64,000 nucleotides of DNA from an uncultured Candidatus Melainabacteria bacterium (GCA_934754425.1 CAKVIN010000001.1:62001-126000), one strand, 5' to 3'. Positions 1-8,120 are shown, counted from the stretch's first letter. Translations and numbers: made by a program. Notes: generated by a model not told the origin, from the letters alone.

Positions 1-692
1 ACAATTATTCCGGAAAAGATGAAATTGAATGCAATTTAGCAATGCTAAATATTGCAAAATATTATCCAAAAATTAAAGCGTTAGCCGTATGTGAAGTAGA
101 TAGGACGCAAAATGCTGATAAAATCAGACAATTAATAAAAGAACATCAAGAGTTTATTGGCTTAAAATTTCATCCGGAATTTACCAAACTAGCTGCGAAT
201 TCCGATAAATATAACGATTATTTAACAGTAGCTCAAGAGTTTCATTTGCCTTGTCTTTATCATAGCGGACATATAAAATCACGTTTTTCATCACCAAAAT
301 TAATTTATAAAAAAGCTCAAGAGTTTCCAAATGTGCCAATTATTCTCGGGCATTTATCCACCGGTCCAAAAAGTTCTCACGAAGAAGCGATTGAAATAAT
401 TATAGATTCTATTGAAAACAATAAAGCAACTTTGTACGTTGATACTTCTTGGGTAGATTTGGATGACATAATTTTACTTGTTGAAAAATTGAAAAACACT
501 AAAAAAGGCGATTTTACTCATAGAATAATGTGGGCTTCCGATGCTCCGGTCGGTGATTTCAATCAAAATAAACATTCTTATGAAAAAAATTTAAAACAAT
601 TTATCAATAAAATAAATGAACATTTTAATAATGATAAAGAATTACTTGAAGCATTATTATACAAAAATGCAATGAATTTGTATAAATTATAA
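1..692 (+). CDS. Amidohydrolase-family protein, 5' end outside the window
   Basis: The reading frame is already open at base 3, so this is the C-terminal part (about 229 codons) of a longer gene. It reads like an amidohydrolase-2 (metal-dependent TIM-barrel) enzyme: GLKFHPE, then LYHSGH, then IILGHLS, then LYVDTSW, and finally WASDAPVGD near the end. The successive His residues and the terminal Asp occupy the places of the metal ligands and catalytic Asp of that family. The substrate cannot be told. A hairpin with a T-run follows about 60 bases downstream, so it is the last gene of its operon. Confidence 0.7.
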   Translation, partial: NYSGKDEIECNLAMLNIAKYYPKIKALAVCEVDRTQNADKIRQLIKEHQEFIGLKFHPEFTKLAANSDKYNDYLTVAQEFHLPCLYHSGHIKSRFSSPKLIYKKAQEFPNVPIILGHLSTGPKSSHEEAIEIIIDSIENNKATLYVDTSWVDLDDIILLVEKLKNTKKGDFTHRIMWASDAPVGDFNQNKHSYEKNLKQFINKINEHFNNDKELLEALLYKNAMNLYKL

Positions 693-750
693 ATAATAGC
701 AAAAAAAAAGACCTTGTAAAAACCAAGGCCTGTCCGTTTAAATAAGAAGA

Positions 751-792
751 GAGAGCTTTATATTCTTTATAAAAACTCTCAAATTTTTTTTT
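751..792 (+). terminator. Rho-independent terminator after the amidohydrolase
   Basis: GAGAG (751-755) pairs with CTCTC (776-780), extended by TTT/AAA pairs, and a nine-T run follows directly. It closes the partial gene upstream. Confidence 0.65.
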
Positions 793-836
793 GCTATTTA
801 TCTTATCAAATATTTACAAAACTTTACATCAAACCC

Positions 837-878
837 TAGGGGTGAAATCTTATTAGAAGTGGAACGTCTTGAAATTAC
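837..878. repeat. Intergenic repeat, copy 1 (pair with 51,864-51,904)
   Basis: This stretch (TAGG, then GGTGAAATCTTATTAGAAGT, then GGAACGTCTTGAAATTA) matches 51,864-51,904 with a handful of substitutions. Both copies lie 40-70 bases from a T-tract followed by GCTATTT. The rest of the 693-931 gap shows only the terminator upstream and a small CCTTG/CAAGG hairpin. Function unknown. Confidence 0.45.
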
Positions 879-931
879 GATTACTACTTTAATATGTAAG
901 AGAAAACTGTTCCAATCTTTTTTCTAAAAAA

Positions 932-1286
932 GAATAAAGTAGCTCATAAGCCGTGTTCTGTTCGGGAAAATTTTCCTTGATAATCATCTATCTGGTATTG
1001 GGATTGCTCCCAATCTCTAGCGATTTTTCAGGCTCGGCGGACACCTCAAGCACCTGAGTCAATCTTGCATCCGATCGGGGTTTAGCTAGCCGGTACCTTC
1101 CGATACCGCTGGTGAAGCTCTTAACTCACCGTTGCACCATCGCCTGTGATATAAAATCCATCGGCAGTATATTTCCTGTGCCACTTTCCACCGGTTCACA
1201 CCGTCCGGAGTTTCTCCGGCAATCTGTCCTTGGATGCACGGACTTTCCTCACCCAAATGGGCGCGATTATCCGGCTACTTTATTCT
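932..1286 (-). ncRNA. rnpB: RNase P RNA, bacterial type A
   Basis: Read on the minus strand, the RNA opens with the AAAGTAGCCGGATAATCGC helix and reaches the universal GAGGAAAGTCC core at 1250-1240. The central region contains the conserved GGCGATGGTGCAACGGTGAG and AAACCC-type segments, and the 3' end carries the ACAGAA block of P4 (961-956) and closes with the complement GAGCTACTTT. The length of about 355 nt and the paired ends fit the ancestral A-type RNA, the catalytic subunit that matures tRNA 5' ends. End points are set by the terminal helix and may be off by a few bases. Confidence 0.95.
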
Positions 1287-1322
1287 GAATATATTATACT
1301 ATAATTAAAAGATTTTGTAATA

Positions 1323-1351
1323 TTGAAAAACAGATTTTGATATTGTATAAT
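1323..1351 (+). promoter_or_regulatory. Promoter of candidate antisense antitoxin RNA
   Basis: TTGAAA (1323-1328) is followed after exactly 17 nt by TATAAT (1346-1351), giving a predicted start near 1358. It fires towards the 3' end of the small toxin-like ORF on the other strand. Confidence 0.65.
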
Positions 1352-1357
1352 AATAGA

Positions 1358-1460
1358 GTAAAGGAAAAGCTCCAGTTGGAGCTAGGGCTTAACCACTTCC
1401 TTTACAAGGCAATTTGTAAAGTAGCTATCATCACTAACACGGCGATAGCTATTTTTATTA
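1358..1460 (+). ncRNA. Candidate antisense RNA antitoxin (type I TA)
   Basis: The RNA would start near 1358 and end at an intrinsic terminator: TAGCTATC (1422-1429) pairs with GATAGCTA (1444-1451), followed by TTTTTATT. At about 100 nt it is fully complementary to the 3' untranslated part and the last two thirds of the 23-codon ORF on the minus strand. Size, promoter and overlap match antisense antitoxins of type I systems such as SR4 or RNAII in general design. No sequence homology to a named antitoxin is claimed. Confidence 0.55.
1368..1383 (-). terminator. Terminator of the candidate toxin mRNA
   Basis: AGCTCCA and TGGAGCT form a perfect 7-bp stem with a two-base loop, and on the minus strand the sequence continues TTTTCCTTT. 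It would end a toxin transcript of about 200 nt that starts near 1563. Confidence 0.55.
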
Positions 1461-1473
1461 GCCATTTTGCCAT
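1402..1473 (-). CDS. Candidate type I toxin, 23-aa hydrophobic peptide
   Basis: The ORF begins MAKWLIKIAIAV and continues with LVMIATLQIAL, that is one short membrane-spanning segment with two Lys at the N-terminal side, typical of small membrane toxins (Ibs, TisB, DinQ, Fst classes). The ATG is preceded at 6 nt by GGGAGG, an unusually strong ribosome-binding site. That site can pair partly with the upstream CCTTTCCTCGA, which could hold translation off until processing. The mRNA would begin with a stable hairpin. A longer same-frame reading up to 1602 starts inside the promoter region and is not supported. Toxicity is an inference. Confidence 0.55.
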   Translation of the reverse strand: MAKWLIKIAIAVLVMIATLQIAL

Positions 1474-1546
1474 TGCTAACCTCCCTTCTCGACATATAAC
1501 CACAAATTTTGTTGTTTCGAGGAAAGGTTTCGGAAAGTGCTTCCTT

Positions 1547-1598
1547 GCATACAAAAAGTATGCTTGATTATTGTAATATATAAAAGTAAAGTTGTCTA
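1547..1598 (-). promoter_or_regulatory. Toxin promoter and 5'-terminal mRNA hairpin
   Basis: On the minus strand TAGACA (1598-1593), a 17-nt spacer and TACAAT (1575-1570) form a sigma-70-type promoter. The predicted start (about 1563) coincides with the first base of a perfect hairpin GCATAC-TTTTT-GTATGC (1563-1547). A 5'-terminal stem protecting the mRNA is a hallmark of type I toxin messages. Confidence 0.6.
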
Positions 1599-1635
1599 TC
1601 AAAAAGTAGGTCAGGCATTATCGGACAAATACCAT

Positions 1636-2496
1636 TTACAGAAACACTTTTTCACATTTTAAAAACTTACCATCAAACTTAGTAATAGCAGCAAGTTTCT
1701 CATTGTCCATTAAGATTACATACTCATCATTTTTAAATTGTTGGTTTGGTATAATAACCATTCCGTTAGAAATTCGTTTTTTCTCTTCATTATCCAGATT
1801 GTAAATCATAAAATTCAATTTTTCTGTAGGATAAATAAGGTTACTTAAAACAACTTCCACCGTATTCAAATCTTCTAACTTGATAGAATTTTCTACATAA
1901 AATTCACCTGCTTTTATTCTAACAAGTTTAATCAAATGCCCGAATACACCTAATTTTTCTCCCAAATCATTAGCAATAGAGCGAATATACGTCCCTTTAG
2001 AACATACAATTTTAACCTCTGCCTGTTGTTTTTGGATATCAAAATTTACAAGCTCTAATTCAAAAATCGTAACTTTCCTTGGCTCGATTTTAACCTTTTG
2101 CCCTTCTCTTGCATATTCATATAATTTCTTCCCATTTACTTTTATAGCAGAATAAATTGGAGGTAATTGTTCAATTTCACCACGAAAATACTTCAAACAA
2201 TCTTCCACATCTTCTTGAGTAACAATTTTGTCTGAAGTTTTAACAATTTCACCTTCTGTATCATAAGTAGTTGTTGAACTTCCAAATTGAATTGTACCGA
2301 TATAAGCTTTATCGTCTTTTAGATATTCTATTAATCGAGTAGCTTTTCCTATGCAAATAGGCAAAACACCCTCCGCAAAAGGGTCTAGTGTTCCTGTATG
2401 TCCAATTTGTTTGATTTTTGTAACACGTCTTAAAACAGCAACAACATCATGCGAAGTCTTGCCGGTTGGTTTATATACATTTAAAAAACCGAACAT
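1636..2496 (-). CDS. truB: tRNA pseudouridine(55) synthase
   Basis: TruB isomerises U55 to pseudouridine in the T-loop of tRNAs. The catalytic motif GHTGTLDPFAEGVLP places the nucleophile at Asp38, the N-terminal GFLNVYKPTGKTSHDVV block is diagnostic, and a C-terminal PUA-like segment follows. The length of 286 aa is normal. Its ATG directly abuts the stop codon of rbfA (TAA then ATG), so the two are co-transcribed, a common pairing in bacteria. Downstream on this strand lies the promoter of the small toxin candidate, not an obvious terminator. Confidence 0.95.
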   Translation of the reverse strand: MFGFLNVYKPTGKTSHDVVAVLRRVTKIKQIGHTGTLDPFAEGVLPICIGKATRLIEYLKDDKAYIGTIQFGSSTTTYDTEGEIVKTSDKIVTQEDVEDCLKYFRGEIEQLPPIYSAIKVNGKKLYEYAREGQKVKIEPRKVTIFELELVNFDIQKQQAEVKIVCSKGTYIRSIANDLGEKLGVFGHLIKLVRIKAGEFYVENSIKLEDLNTVEVVLSNLIYPTEKLNFMIYNLDNEEKKRISNGMVIIPNQQFKNDEYVILMDNEKLAAITKFDGKFLKCEKVFL

Positions 2497-2844
2497 TTAT
2501 TTTATCTCGCCACTTGAAATTTTGTTAATCAAATCAAGCACTCTTGAACCTTGTTCAAGCCCGTCAGAATAAATAAATTTAATTTCCGGAGTAACACGCA
2601 ATCTAATTCTTTTTCCGATTTCGTAACGAACTTTTCCGGTATTTTTTTCAATAATTTCTTTATCTTTTGCGACTTGTTCTTCTGAACCCAAAACGCTATA
2701 GTAAACTTTTGCATAAGAATTATCATGAGAAACTTCAACATCTACGATAGACAAGACACCTTCAATCCCTCTAACTTCTTTTCTAATGATATCGGAAATA
2801 TCACGCATTAATTCTTTTCTAACTCGTTCATTTCTTAAAGACAT
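2497..2844 (-). CDS. rbfA: 30S ribosome-binding factor A
   Basis: RbfA is a small KH-fold protein needed for late 16S rRNA maturation. The start is taken at 2844 because AAAGGAG sits 7 nt before this ATG and the protein then begins MSLRNERVRKELMRDISDII, the classical RbfA N-terminus; an upstream in-frame ATG at 2985 would add 47 unrelated residues and lies over the pyrH promoter region. The final product is 115 aa with the C-terminal SDGLEQGSRVLDLINKI helix. It precedes truB with no spacer. Confidence 0.93.
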   Translation of the reverse strand: MSLRNERVRKELMRDISDIIRKEVRGIEGVLSIVDVEVSHDNSYAKVYYSVLGSEEQVAKDKEIIEKNTGKVRYEIGKRIRLRVTPEIKFIYSDGLEQGSRVLDLINKISSGEIK

Positions 2845-2975
2845 TGTTTTTCTCCTTTGTAGTTCTGATATCAATATTATAACATGAGATAAAAATAGAT
2901 TAAATTTATACTCTTGAATTACTTTACATTTGCTCTCTTTTTTAATACCATAAGTATAATAGTGAGAGGTAACTA

Positions 2976-3692
2976 ATGGGTACAAAATATAAACGTGTGT
3001 TATTAAAAATCAGCGGGGAAGCATTACTTGGAAACCAACAATTCGGTATTGATTATGAACCTGTTGAAATGATAGCCAATGAAATTAAATCAATTTATGA
3101 CAAAGGTGTAGAAGTTGCAGTTGTTGTTGGTGGCGGAAACATTTTCCGTGGTATGAAAAACAGTGCAAAATTAGGTATGGATCAAGCTTCCGGAGATTAC
3201 GTAGGAATGCTTGCAACCGTTATGAATGCTGTTGCCCTTCAATGCGCACTTAAAAAAATTGATGTTGAATGCAGAGTTCAAACTGCTATTGCAATGAACC
3301 AAATTGCAGAACCTTATGTTCGTCATAGAGCAATCAGACATTTGGAAAAAGGCAGAGTTGTTATTTTTGCAGCAGGAACAGGAAATCCATTCTTCACAAC
3401 TGATACAGCATCAGCTCTTAGAGCTTCTGAAATTGATGCAGAAGTTATGCTTATGGCAAAAAATGGAGTTGATGGTGTTTATGACGATGATCCGAGAACA
3501 AATCCTAACGCAAAGAAAATTGATACAATGTCTTATGACAATATCATTAAAAATGAATTAAAAGTTATGGATACTTCTGCTTGTGCTTTATGCAAACAAA
3601 ATAAAATTCCGATAATTGTTTTTGATTTCAAAGCAAAAGGCAGCTTAAATAAGATTATGAATGGTGAAGCTGTCGGAACTTATGTAAGTTAA
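2976..3692 (+). CDS. pyrH: UMP kinase
   Basis: This amino-acid-kinase-fold enzyme phosphorylates UMP to UDP. The N-terminal KRVLLKISGEALLG block binds ATP, VVVGGGNIFRG is the second glycine loop, and DGVYDDDPRTNPNAK is the family's conserved nucleotide-binding stretch. The 238-aa length is typical. GAGAGG lies 6 nt before the ATG and a TATAAT box at 2955-2960 sits shortly upstream, divergent from rbfA. It heads pyrH-frr-cdsA-rnc, a classical translation/lipid cluster. Confidence 0.96.
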   Translation: MGTKYKRVLLKISGEALLGNQQFGIDYEPVEMIANEIKSIYDKGVEVAVVVGGGNIFRGMKNSAKLGMDQASGDYVGMLATVMNAVALQCALKKIDVECRVQTAIAMNQIAEPYVRHRAIRHLEKGRVVIFAAGTGNPFFTTDTASALRASEIDAEVMLMAKNGVDGVYDDDPRTNPNAKKIDTMSYDNIIKNELKVMDTSACALCKQNKIPIIVFDFKAKGSLNKIMNGEAVGTYVS

Positions 3693-3718
3693 GCAAGCTT
3701 TGGGTGTTTAATTCGTAG

Positions 3719-3737
3719 ATTGGGCTTTTAGCCTAAC
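3719..3737. repeat. Short hairpin repeat between pyrH and frr
   Basis: ATTGGGCT-TTT-AGCCTAAC is a small imperfect hairpin followed by AAAACAAC. A near copy, GTTGGGCT-TTC-AGCCCAAC, occurs at 29,624-29,642 in the same position type: inside a gap between two co-directional genes. There is no downstream T-run on the plus strand, so it is not a plus-strand terminator. Confidence 0.5.
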
Positions 3738-3789
3738 AAAACAACAATAAAGATATAGTAAACAATAATTTAATAAAAAGGAGAAAAAT

Positions 3790-4356
3790 ATGTCAGAAGC
3801 TCTTGAAGAAATGTATTTATTCGGAGAGGAAAAAATGGAAAAAGCAATCGCCCAAATGAAAAGAGAATTTGGCTCTGTTCGTACCGGTCGTGCTAATCCT
3901 GCTGTTTTAGATAAAGTTGTTGTAGATTATTATGGCGCACCAACTCCAATCAGACAAATGGCACAAGTTACAGTTAGCGAAGGTGTTACACTTGTAATTA
4001 CTCCTTTTGACAAAAGTATCATGAAAGAATTAGAAAAAGCTATCATTAAAGCTGAATTGGGTGTAGCTCCTAATAATGACGGAACTTGTATAAGATTAAA
4101 CTTCCCACCTTTGACAGAAGAAAGAAGAAGAGAAACTGCTAAAGAAGTTAAGAAATATGGTGAAGATACAAAAGTTGCAATCCGTAACGTAAGACGTGAT
4201 ATGGTTGATAACTTAAAGAAAATTGAAAAAGAAGAAAATCTTCCGGAAGATGCAGTAAAAGATAATCAAGATAAGATTCAAAAACTTACTGATAAATATG
4301 TAGGAATTATTGATTCTTTAGTTGTAGAAAAAGAAAAAGAGGTTATGACAGTATAA
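3790..4356 (+). CDS. frr: Ribosome recycling factor
   Basis: RRF splits post-termination ribosomes together with EF-G. The 188-aa protein carries the diagnostic SVRTGRANPAVLDKVVVDYYG segment, the PLTEERRRETAKEVKKYGEDTKVAIRNVRRD helix region and the C-terminal DKIQKLTDKYVGIID. AAAAGGAG precedes the ATG. Its stop codon overlaps the cdsA start by one base. Confidence 0.96.
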   Translation: MSEALEEMYLFGEEKMEKAIAQMKREFGSVRTGRANPAVLDKVVVDYYGAPTPIRQMAQVTVSEGVTLVITPFDKSIMKELEKAIIKAELGVAPNNDGTCIRLNFPPLTEERRRETAKEVKKYGEDTKVAIRNVRRDMVDNLKKIEKEENLPEDAVKDNQDKIQKLTDKYVGIIDSLVVEKEKEVMTV

Positions 4357-5237
4357 TGAATTTGAGTAAAAGTGTAACAAGGCTGATTACGGGAGTAATC
4401 TTTGGATTTACGGCATTATTTGCAATAATGGCAGGCGGACTTTGGTTAGTTGGCTTAGTGCTTGTTATTGTTACACTTGCATCAAAAGAATATGTAAAAA
4501 TCCTTGAGCACAAAGGCTTTCGCCCTAGCTCAAGGATTATTATACTTTCAAGCTTTATTTTTGCAGCATTAGCTTATTTTAACCGATTTGATTTAGTAGC
4601 ACTCGCTTTCACGGCTTGCTCAATAATGGCATTTATGTCCGTATTATTCAAAGGCAAACAACCTTACATAGCAAATGTTGCAACTACAATTTTAGGTTTT
4701 GTATATTGTGGTTGGTTCCCACTTCACTTATTATTCCTAAGAGATTTGGGCAGTCATCCTTTATATGAGGGTTTAATCAAAACCAACGTGACGACAGAAG
4801 GTGCAGGATACGCATTATTACTATTTTTCGCAGTCGTCCTAACAGATTCTATGTGCTACTATGCAGGTTGTTATTTTGGCAAGCACAAATTATCAAAAGT
4901 CATTAGCCCTAATAAAACCATTGAAGGTTCTATTGGCGGAACTTTATCTTGTATGATTTTCTGCTTTATATTCGGACAAATACTTATGATTCCTTGGTAT
5001 CACTGCCTTATTTTAGGATTATTAATTGCAGCTTTCGCTCAAATCGGAGATTTATGCGAATCAATGATTAAACGTGATGCCGGTGTTAAAGATTCAAGCA
5101 ATATCCTCCCTGGACACGGTGGATTTTTAGATAGAACTGACAGTTATATTTTAACAATTCCTGTAGTACATTATTACATGTTCATGTTCGTAGTAAATAA
5201 TTTTTCTGATATTGTTAAAGGAATTTTCTCATGTTAG
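4356..5237 (+). CDS. cdsA: Phosphatidate cytidylyltransferase
   Basis: CdsA makes CDP-diacylglycerol from phosphatidic acid and CTP in the inner membrane. The protein is polytopic, with about eight hydrophobic segments, and ends in the family signature SMIKRDAGVKDSSNILPGHG followed by GFLDRTDS, which contains the metal- and substrate-binding Asp residues. Length 293 aa is usual. It overlaps frr by 1 nt and rnc by 7 nt, so the three are translationally coupled. Confidence 0.94.
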   Translation: MNLSKSVTRLITGVIFGFTALFAIMAGGLWLVGLVLVIVTLASKEYVKILEHKGFRPSSRIIILSSFIFAALAYFNRFDLVALAFTACSIMAFMSVLFKGKQPYIANVATTILGFVYCGWFPLHLLFLRDLGSHPLYEGLIKTNVTTEGAGYALLLFFAVVLTDSMCYYAGCYFGKHKLSKVISPNKTIEGSIGGTLSCMIFCFIFGQILMIPWYHCLILGLLIAAFAQIGDLCESMIKRDAGVKDSSNILPGHGGFLDRTDSYILTIPVVHYYMFMFVVNNFSDIVKGIFSC

Positions 5238-5899
5238 AAAAAATTTTTGGTGAGCCAAATGAACTTGTAGAAAAAGCTTTAACACATCCGTCTTATACAC
5301 AAGAAAATAATCTGGATTCACTCGAGAATTACGAACGATTAGAGTTTTTTGGTGATTCTGTATTAAAGTTATTTACTTCAAAACTTTTATACAATGCTTA
5401 TCCAACAGCTCCGGAAGGTGAACTTTCGAAGATTCGTTCTATATTGGTTTCGGATGCAATTTTATCACAAATTGCGATTGAAATTGGTCTGGATAAGTTA
5501 ATCAAACTTGGACCAGCAGAAGAAAAACAAGGTGGAAGAAAAAGAGAATCAAATATAGCTTGTTCTTTAGAAGCAGTTTTAGGTGCTTATTATTTGAGCG
5601 GAAAAGAAAAAGAAATTGAAAAGTTTATAAATGATTATGTGATGGAATTTGCAGAAGATGTAGATAAGCATTTTGAAAAATATAATGCGAAAGACATTTT
5701 GCAACAATACACTCAAGGAATTGATAAAACCTTACCAATATATAGAACTGTCGGTGTAACAGGGCCGGCGCACAAACCAATTTTTGAAGTTGAAGTTGAA
5801 TGGCAAAGAAAAATTATTGCCAAAGGTCGTGGCAAATCTAAAAAAGAAGCCCAACAAAATTGTGCCCTAGAAGCCTGTAAAAAACTCGGTGCTATTTAA
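5231..5899 (+). CDS. rnc: Ribonuclease III
   Basis: RNase III cleaves double-stranded RNA in rRNA and mRNA processing. The N-terminal endonuclease domain holds the signature YERLEFFGDSVLKLF (about residues 33-47) with the catalytic Glu/Asp, and a second acidic patch at CSLEAVLGAYYLSG; the C-terminal 70 residues form the dsRNA-binding domain ending GKGRGKSKKEAQQNCALEAC with the expected KKxAxxxAA-like helix. Length 222 aa is normal. It may also matter for the antisense-regulated locus at 1.4 kb. Confidence 0.95.
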   Translation: MLEKIFGEPNELVEKALTHPSYTQENNLDSLENYERLEFFGDSVLKLFTSKLLYNAYPTAPEGELSKIRSILVSDAILSQIAIEIGLDKLIKLGPAEEKQGGRKRESNIACSLEAVLGAYYLSGKEKEIEKFINDYVMEFAEDVDKHFEKYNAKDILQQYTQGIDKTLPIYRTVGVTGPAHKPIFEVEVEWQRKIIAKGRGKSKKEAQQNCALEACKKLGAI

Positions 5900-5936
5900 A
5901 AATTCATGTCGGCTGTGTGTTGATATGGTGATGTAA

Positions 5937-6070
5937 GTTGAAAGTGGAAAGTGGAAAATTGAAAGTTGTATTAAAATTTTCAATATGTAAAATATTCCAT
6001 TTTTGATGTATTTTATTTTAAATAATTGCTAAAAGAACTTTTCACTTTCAATTTTCAACTTTCAACTTTT
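5937..6070. repeat. Inverted purine-rich repeat GTTGAAAGT around the end of the EamA gene
   Basis: The left arm (5937-5968) runs GTTGAAAGTGGAAAGTGG then AAAATTGAAAGTT. The right arm (6036-6070) is its near inverted complement, AACTTTTCACTTTCAATTTT then CAACTTTCAAC. They are separated by about 67 AT-rich bases. The right arm overlaps the end of the minus-strand transporter gene and supplies its TGA stop codon and last codons, which suggests the repeat was inserted there or that the gene end has drifted into it. Confidence 0.55.
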
Positions 6071-6973
6071 CCGTCCGAGTTTATCAAAATTACCAAATTT
6101 TATATTTGAAAGTAATACTGCTATTATCATAAACACACATCCCAAAATCTCTTTTGGGAGCATTGTTTCACCTAAAATTACTGCACCACCGAGTACAGCA
6201 AAAACAGATTCTAAGCTAAAAATTATTGAAGCAATTACAGGTAAAGTATTTTTTTGACCAAAAATCTGCAATGTATATGCAACTCCACAAGTTAATATTC
6301 CGGCATAGAGTATCGGAACACGACATTCATAAATTGCAGAAACGGTTGGTGATTCAAACAAGGCAGTTAAAACGGCCGATAAAACACCAACTACAAAAAA
6401 TTGCAAACAAGAAGCTTTCACCGGATGAACTTTTTCAGAATAATAATTTACGACTAAAATATGTACACCATAGAAAAATGCTGCTACAAGTAGTACTAAA
6501 TCATATATATTAAATCCACCACCGGCTTTATAACACAAAAGATACAAGCCTATAATAGCAAGAATTACACTCACAACAACATTTTTTTCTAATTTTTGTC
6601 CTTGTAAAACGGAAATAATTGGAACGAATATTATATAAAGTGCAGAAATAAATCCGGCTTTACCAGCTGTAACATATTGCATACAATATTGTTGAATACT
6701 CATTGCCGTAAACAATGCCAAACCACACGCAATTCCTGCTCTTGCCAAATTTATATGCTGATATCGTTTTCGTCTCTCTGTTCGGTTATCAGGTTTTGAG
6801 AATTTTACCCAAAATACCACAGGAAGCAAACTAAGTGTGCCTAAAAAACTTCTTACCATATTAAAAGTAAATGGCCCAACGTGTTCCATACCTTCTCTTT
6901 GCGCAACAAAAGAAATACCCCATATAAAGGCAGTCAAAAATAACGCTAAATTTGCAAGAAGTTTGTTTTTCAT
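6062..6973 (-). CDS. EamA-family drug/metabolite exporter-like permease
   Basis: The 303-aa protein has ten hydrophobic segments arranged as two EamA halves, each with the usual opening helix (FLTAFIWGISFVAQREGM; LVLLVAAFFYGVHILVV) and the second half's SLESVFAVLGGAVILGE motif typical of this superfamily of metabolite exporters. Substrate unknown. Four bases separate it from the parvulin gene upstream, and mazG lies before that, so it is the last gene of a three-gene operon. Its last few residues (GRKS) and stop are encoded by a dispersed repeat. Confidence 0.85.
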   Translation of the reverse strand: MKNKLLANLALFLTAFIWGISFVAQREGMEHVGPFTFNMVRSFLGTLSLLPVVFWVKFSKPDNRTERRKRYQHINLARAGIACGLALFTAMSIQQYCMQYVTAGKAGFISALYIIFVPIISVLQGQKLEKNVVVSVILAIIGLYLLCYKAGGGFNIYDLVLLVAAFFYGVHILVVNYYSEKVHPVKASCLQFFVVGVLSAVLTALFESPTVSAIYECRVPILYAGILTCGVAYTLQIFGQKNTLPVIASIIFSLESVFAVLGGAVILGETMLPKEILGCVFMIIAVLLSNIKFGNFDKLGRKS

Positions 6974-6977
6974 TTTA

Positions 6978-7325
6978 TTAATATTTTTTTGTAACCCAAA
7001 TAAGGTGATAACCCCAAGGTGATGGAACAGGTGCTGAAACTTCTCCTACCGTACCATTAAAAGCTGCTGTTTCAAAAGATTTAACCATTTGTCCTCTTTT
7101 AAAACAACCTAAATCTCCACCATTTTTACCGGATGGACATTGTGAATACATTTTTGCATAATATTGAAAATCTTCAAAACTCTTTATTTGACTTTTTAAT
7201 TTTATTGCATCCATTTCTGTCGGTACAAGAATATGATTAGCACAAACTGTCGAAATTTGTTCTGCTGAAAAAACCGGCATGCAAAAAATACTCAATAAAA
7301 ATAAACTGCTCAATATTTTTTTCAT
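6978..7325 (-). CDS. Secreted parvulin-type peptidyl-prolyl isomerase
   Basis: A signal peptide (MKKILSSLFLLSIFCMPVFSA) precedes a minimal PpiC rotamase domain: ANHILV at the start, then CPSGKNGGDLGCFKRGQMV and APVPSPWGYHLIWV at the end, which are the conserved parvulin blocks. The mature part is about 94 aa, so it is a stand-alone isomerase acting in the periplasm, probably on outer-membrane or secreted proteins. The ATG at 7325 is chosen over a TTG two codons upstream because AGGAG lies 6 nt before it. Confidence 0.85.
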   Translation of the reverse strand: MKKILSSLFLLSIFCMPVFSAEQISTVCANHILVPTEMDAIKLKSQIKSFEDFQYYAKMYSQCPSGKNGGDLGCFKRGQMVKSFETAAFNGTVGEVSAPVPSPWGYHLIWVTKKY

Positions 7326-7343
7326 AAACAACTCCTCTTTTAA

Positions 7344-8114
7344 TTAGTCATCAATGAGTACTTTAGCTTGCTTCCACAAGTCATTAAATTCATCATATGT
7401 ATAATCTTCAAATGGTTTTGTTTTTATTTCTTCCATTTTTCTGAAACGCTTTGTGAATTTTTTGTTAGCTCTCAAAAGTGCTTGTTCTGCATCAATTTTA
7501 TACCATCTGGCAAGATTTACGGTAGCAAAAAATATATCGCCCATTTCATCTTCCATTTTATCCTTGTCACCAAGTTCTACTGCTTCTTCAAACTCTTTGT
7601 ATTCAGATTTAATACAATCTTTCAAGCTTTCAACACAATCCCATTCAAAACCGACTTTAATAACTTTTTTACTGATTTTTTGTGCTGCCATTAAAGCCGA
7701 TTGTGATTTTGAAATCCCATCAAGAACTGATTTTCTATATGTTTTTTCTTCTTTTTTAAGTTTATCCCAATTATCAAGTATTTCTTGTGTAGAATGAACT
7801 TCTTGATTTCCAAAAACATGCGGATGACGATGTATAAGCTTGTCGCTTAATTCTTTAGCAACATCTTCTATATCAAATTCACCGTTATCTTTAGCTATTT
7901 GTGAATGCAAAACAACTTGTAAAAGAACATCACCTAATTCTTCTCTTAAATTGTTAATATCATTATCATCAATTGCATCAACAGCTTCGTAAGCTTCTTC
8001 CAACATATTTGGGCGCAAAGATTTATGAGTTTGTTCTCTATCCCATTCACAACCATTTTCACTTCTTAAAACGGCAATTATATCTACAAGTTTTTCTAAA
8101 TTCGGATACTTCAT
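7344..8114 (-). CDS. mazG: Nucleoside triphosphate pyrophosphohydrolase
   Basis: MazG hydrolyses (d)NTPs to monophosphates and PPi, a house-cleaning role. Two tandem MazG domains are visible: EEAYEAVDAID...LREELGDVLLQVVLHSQIA in the N-half and KSEYKEFEEAVELG...DEMGDIFFATVNLARWY in the C-half, each with the metal-binding ExxE...ExxD pattern. Length 256 aa is normal. It is the first gene of the operon with the parvulin and EamA genes and has a promoter divergent from surE. Confidence 0.93.
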   Translation of the reverse strand: MKYPNLEKLVDIIAVLRSENGCEWDREQTHKSLRPNMLEEAYEAVDAIDDNDINNLREELGDVLLQVVLHSQIAKDNGEFDIEDVAKELSDKLIHRHPHVFGNQEVHSTQEILDNWDKLKKEEKTYRKSVLDGISKSQSALMAAQKISKKVIKVGFEWDCVESLKDCIKSEYKEFEEAVELGDKDKMEDEMGDIFFATVNLARWYKIDAEQALLRANKKFTKRFRKMEEIKTKPFEDYTYDEFNDLWKQAKVLIDD

Positions 8115-8120
8115 ATACTG

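Noticed and set aside
1337..1567. A 76-codon plus-strand frame across the toxin-antitoxin locus.
   Set aside because: It starts inside the antisense promoter, runs through its terminator and has no ribosome-binding site; the region is better explained by the two short RNAs.
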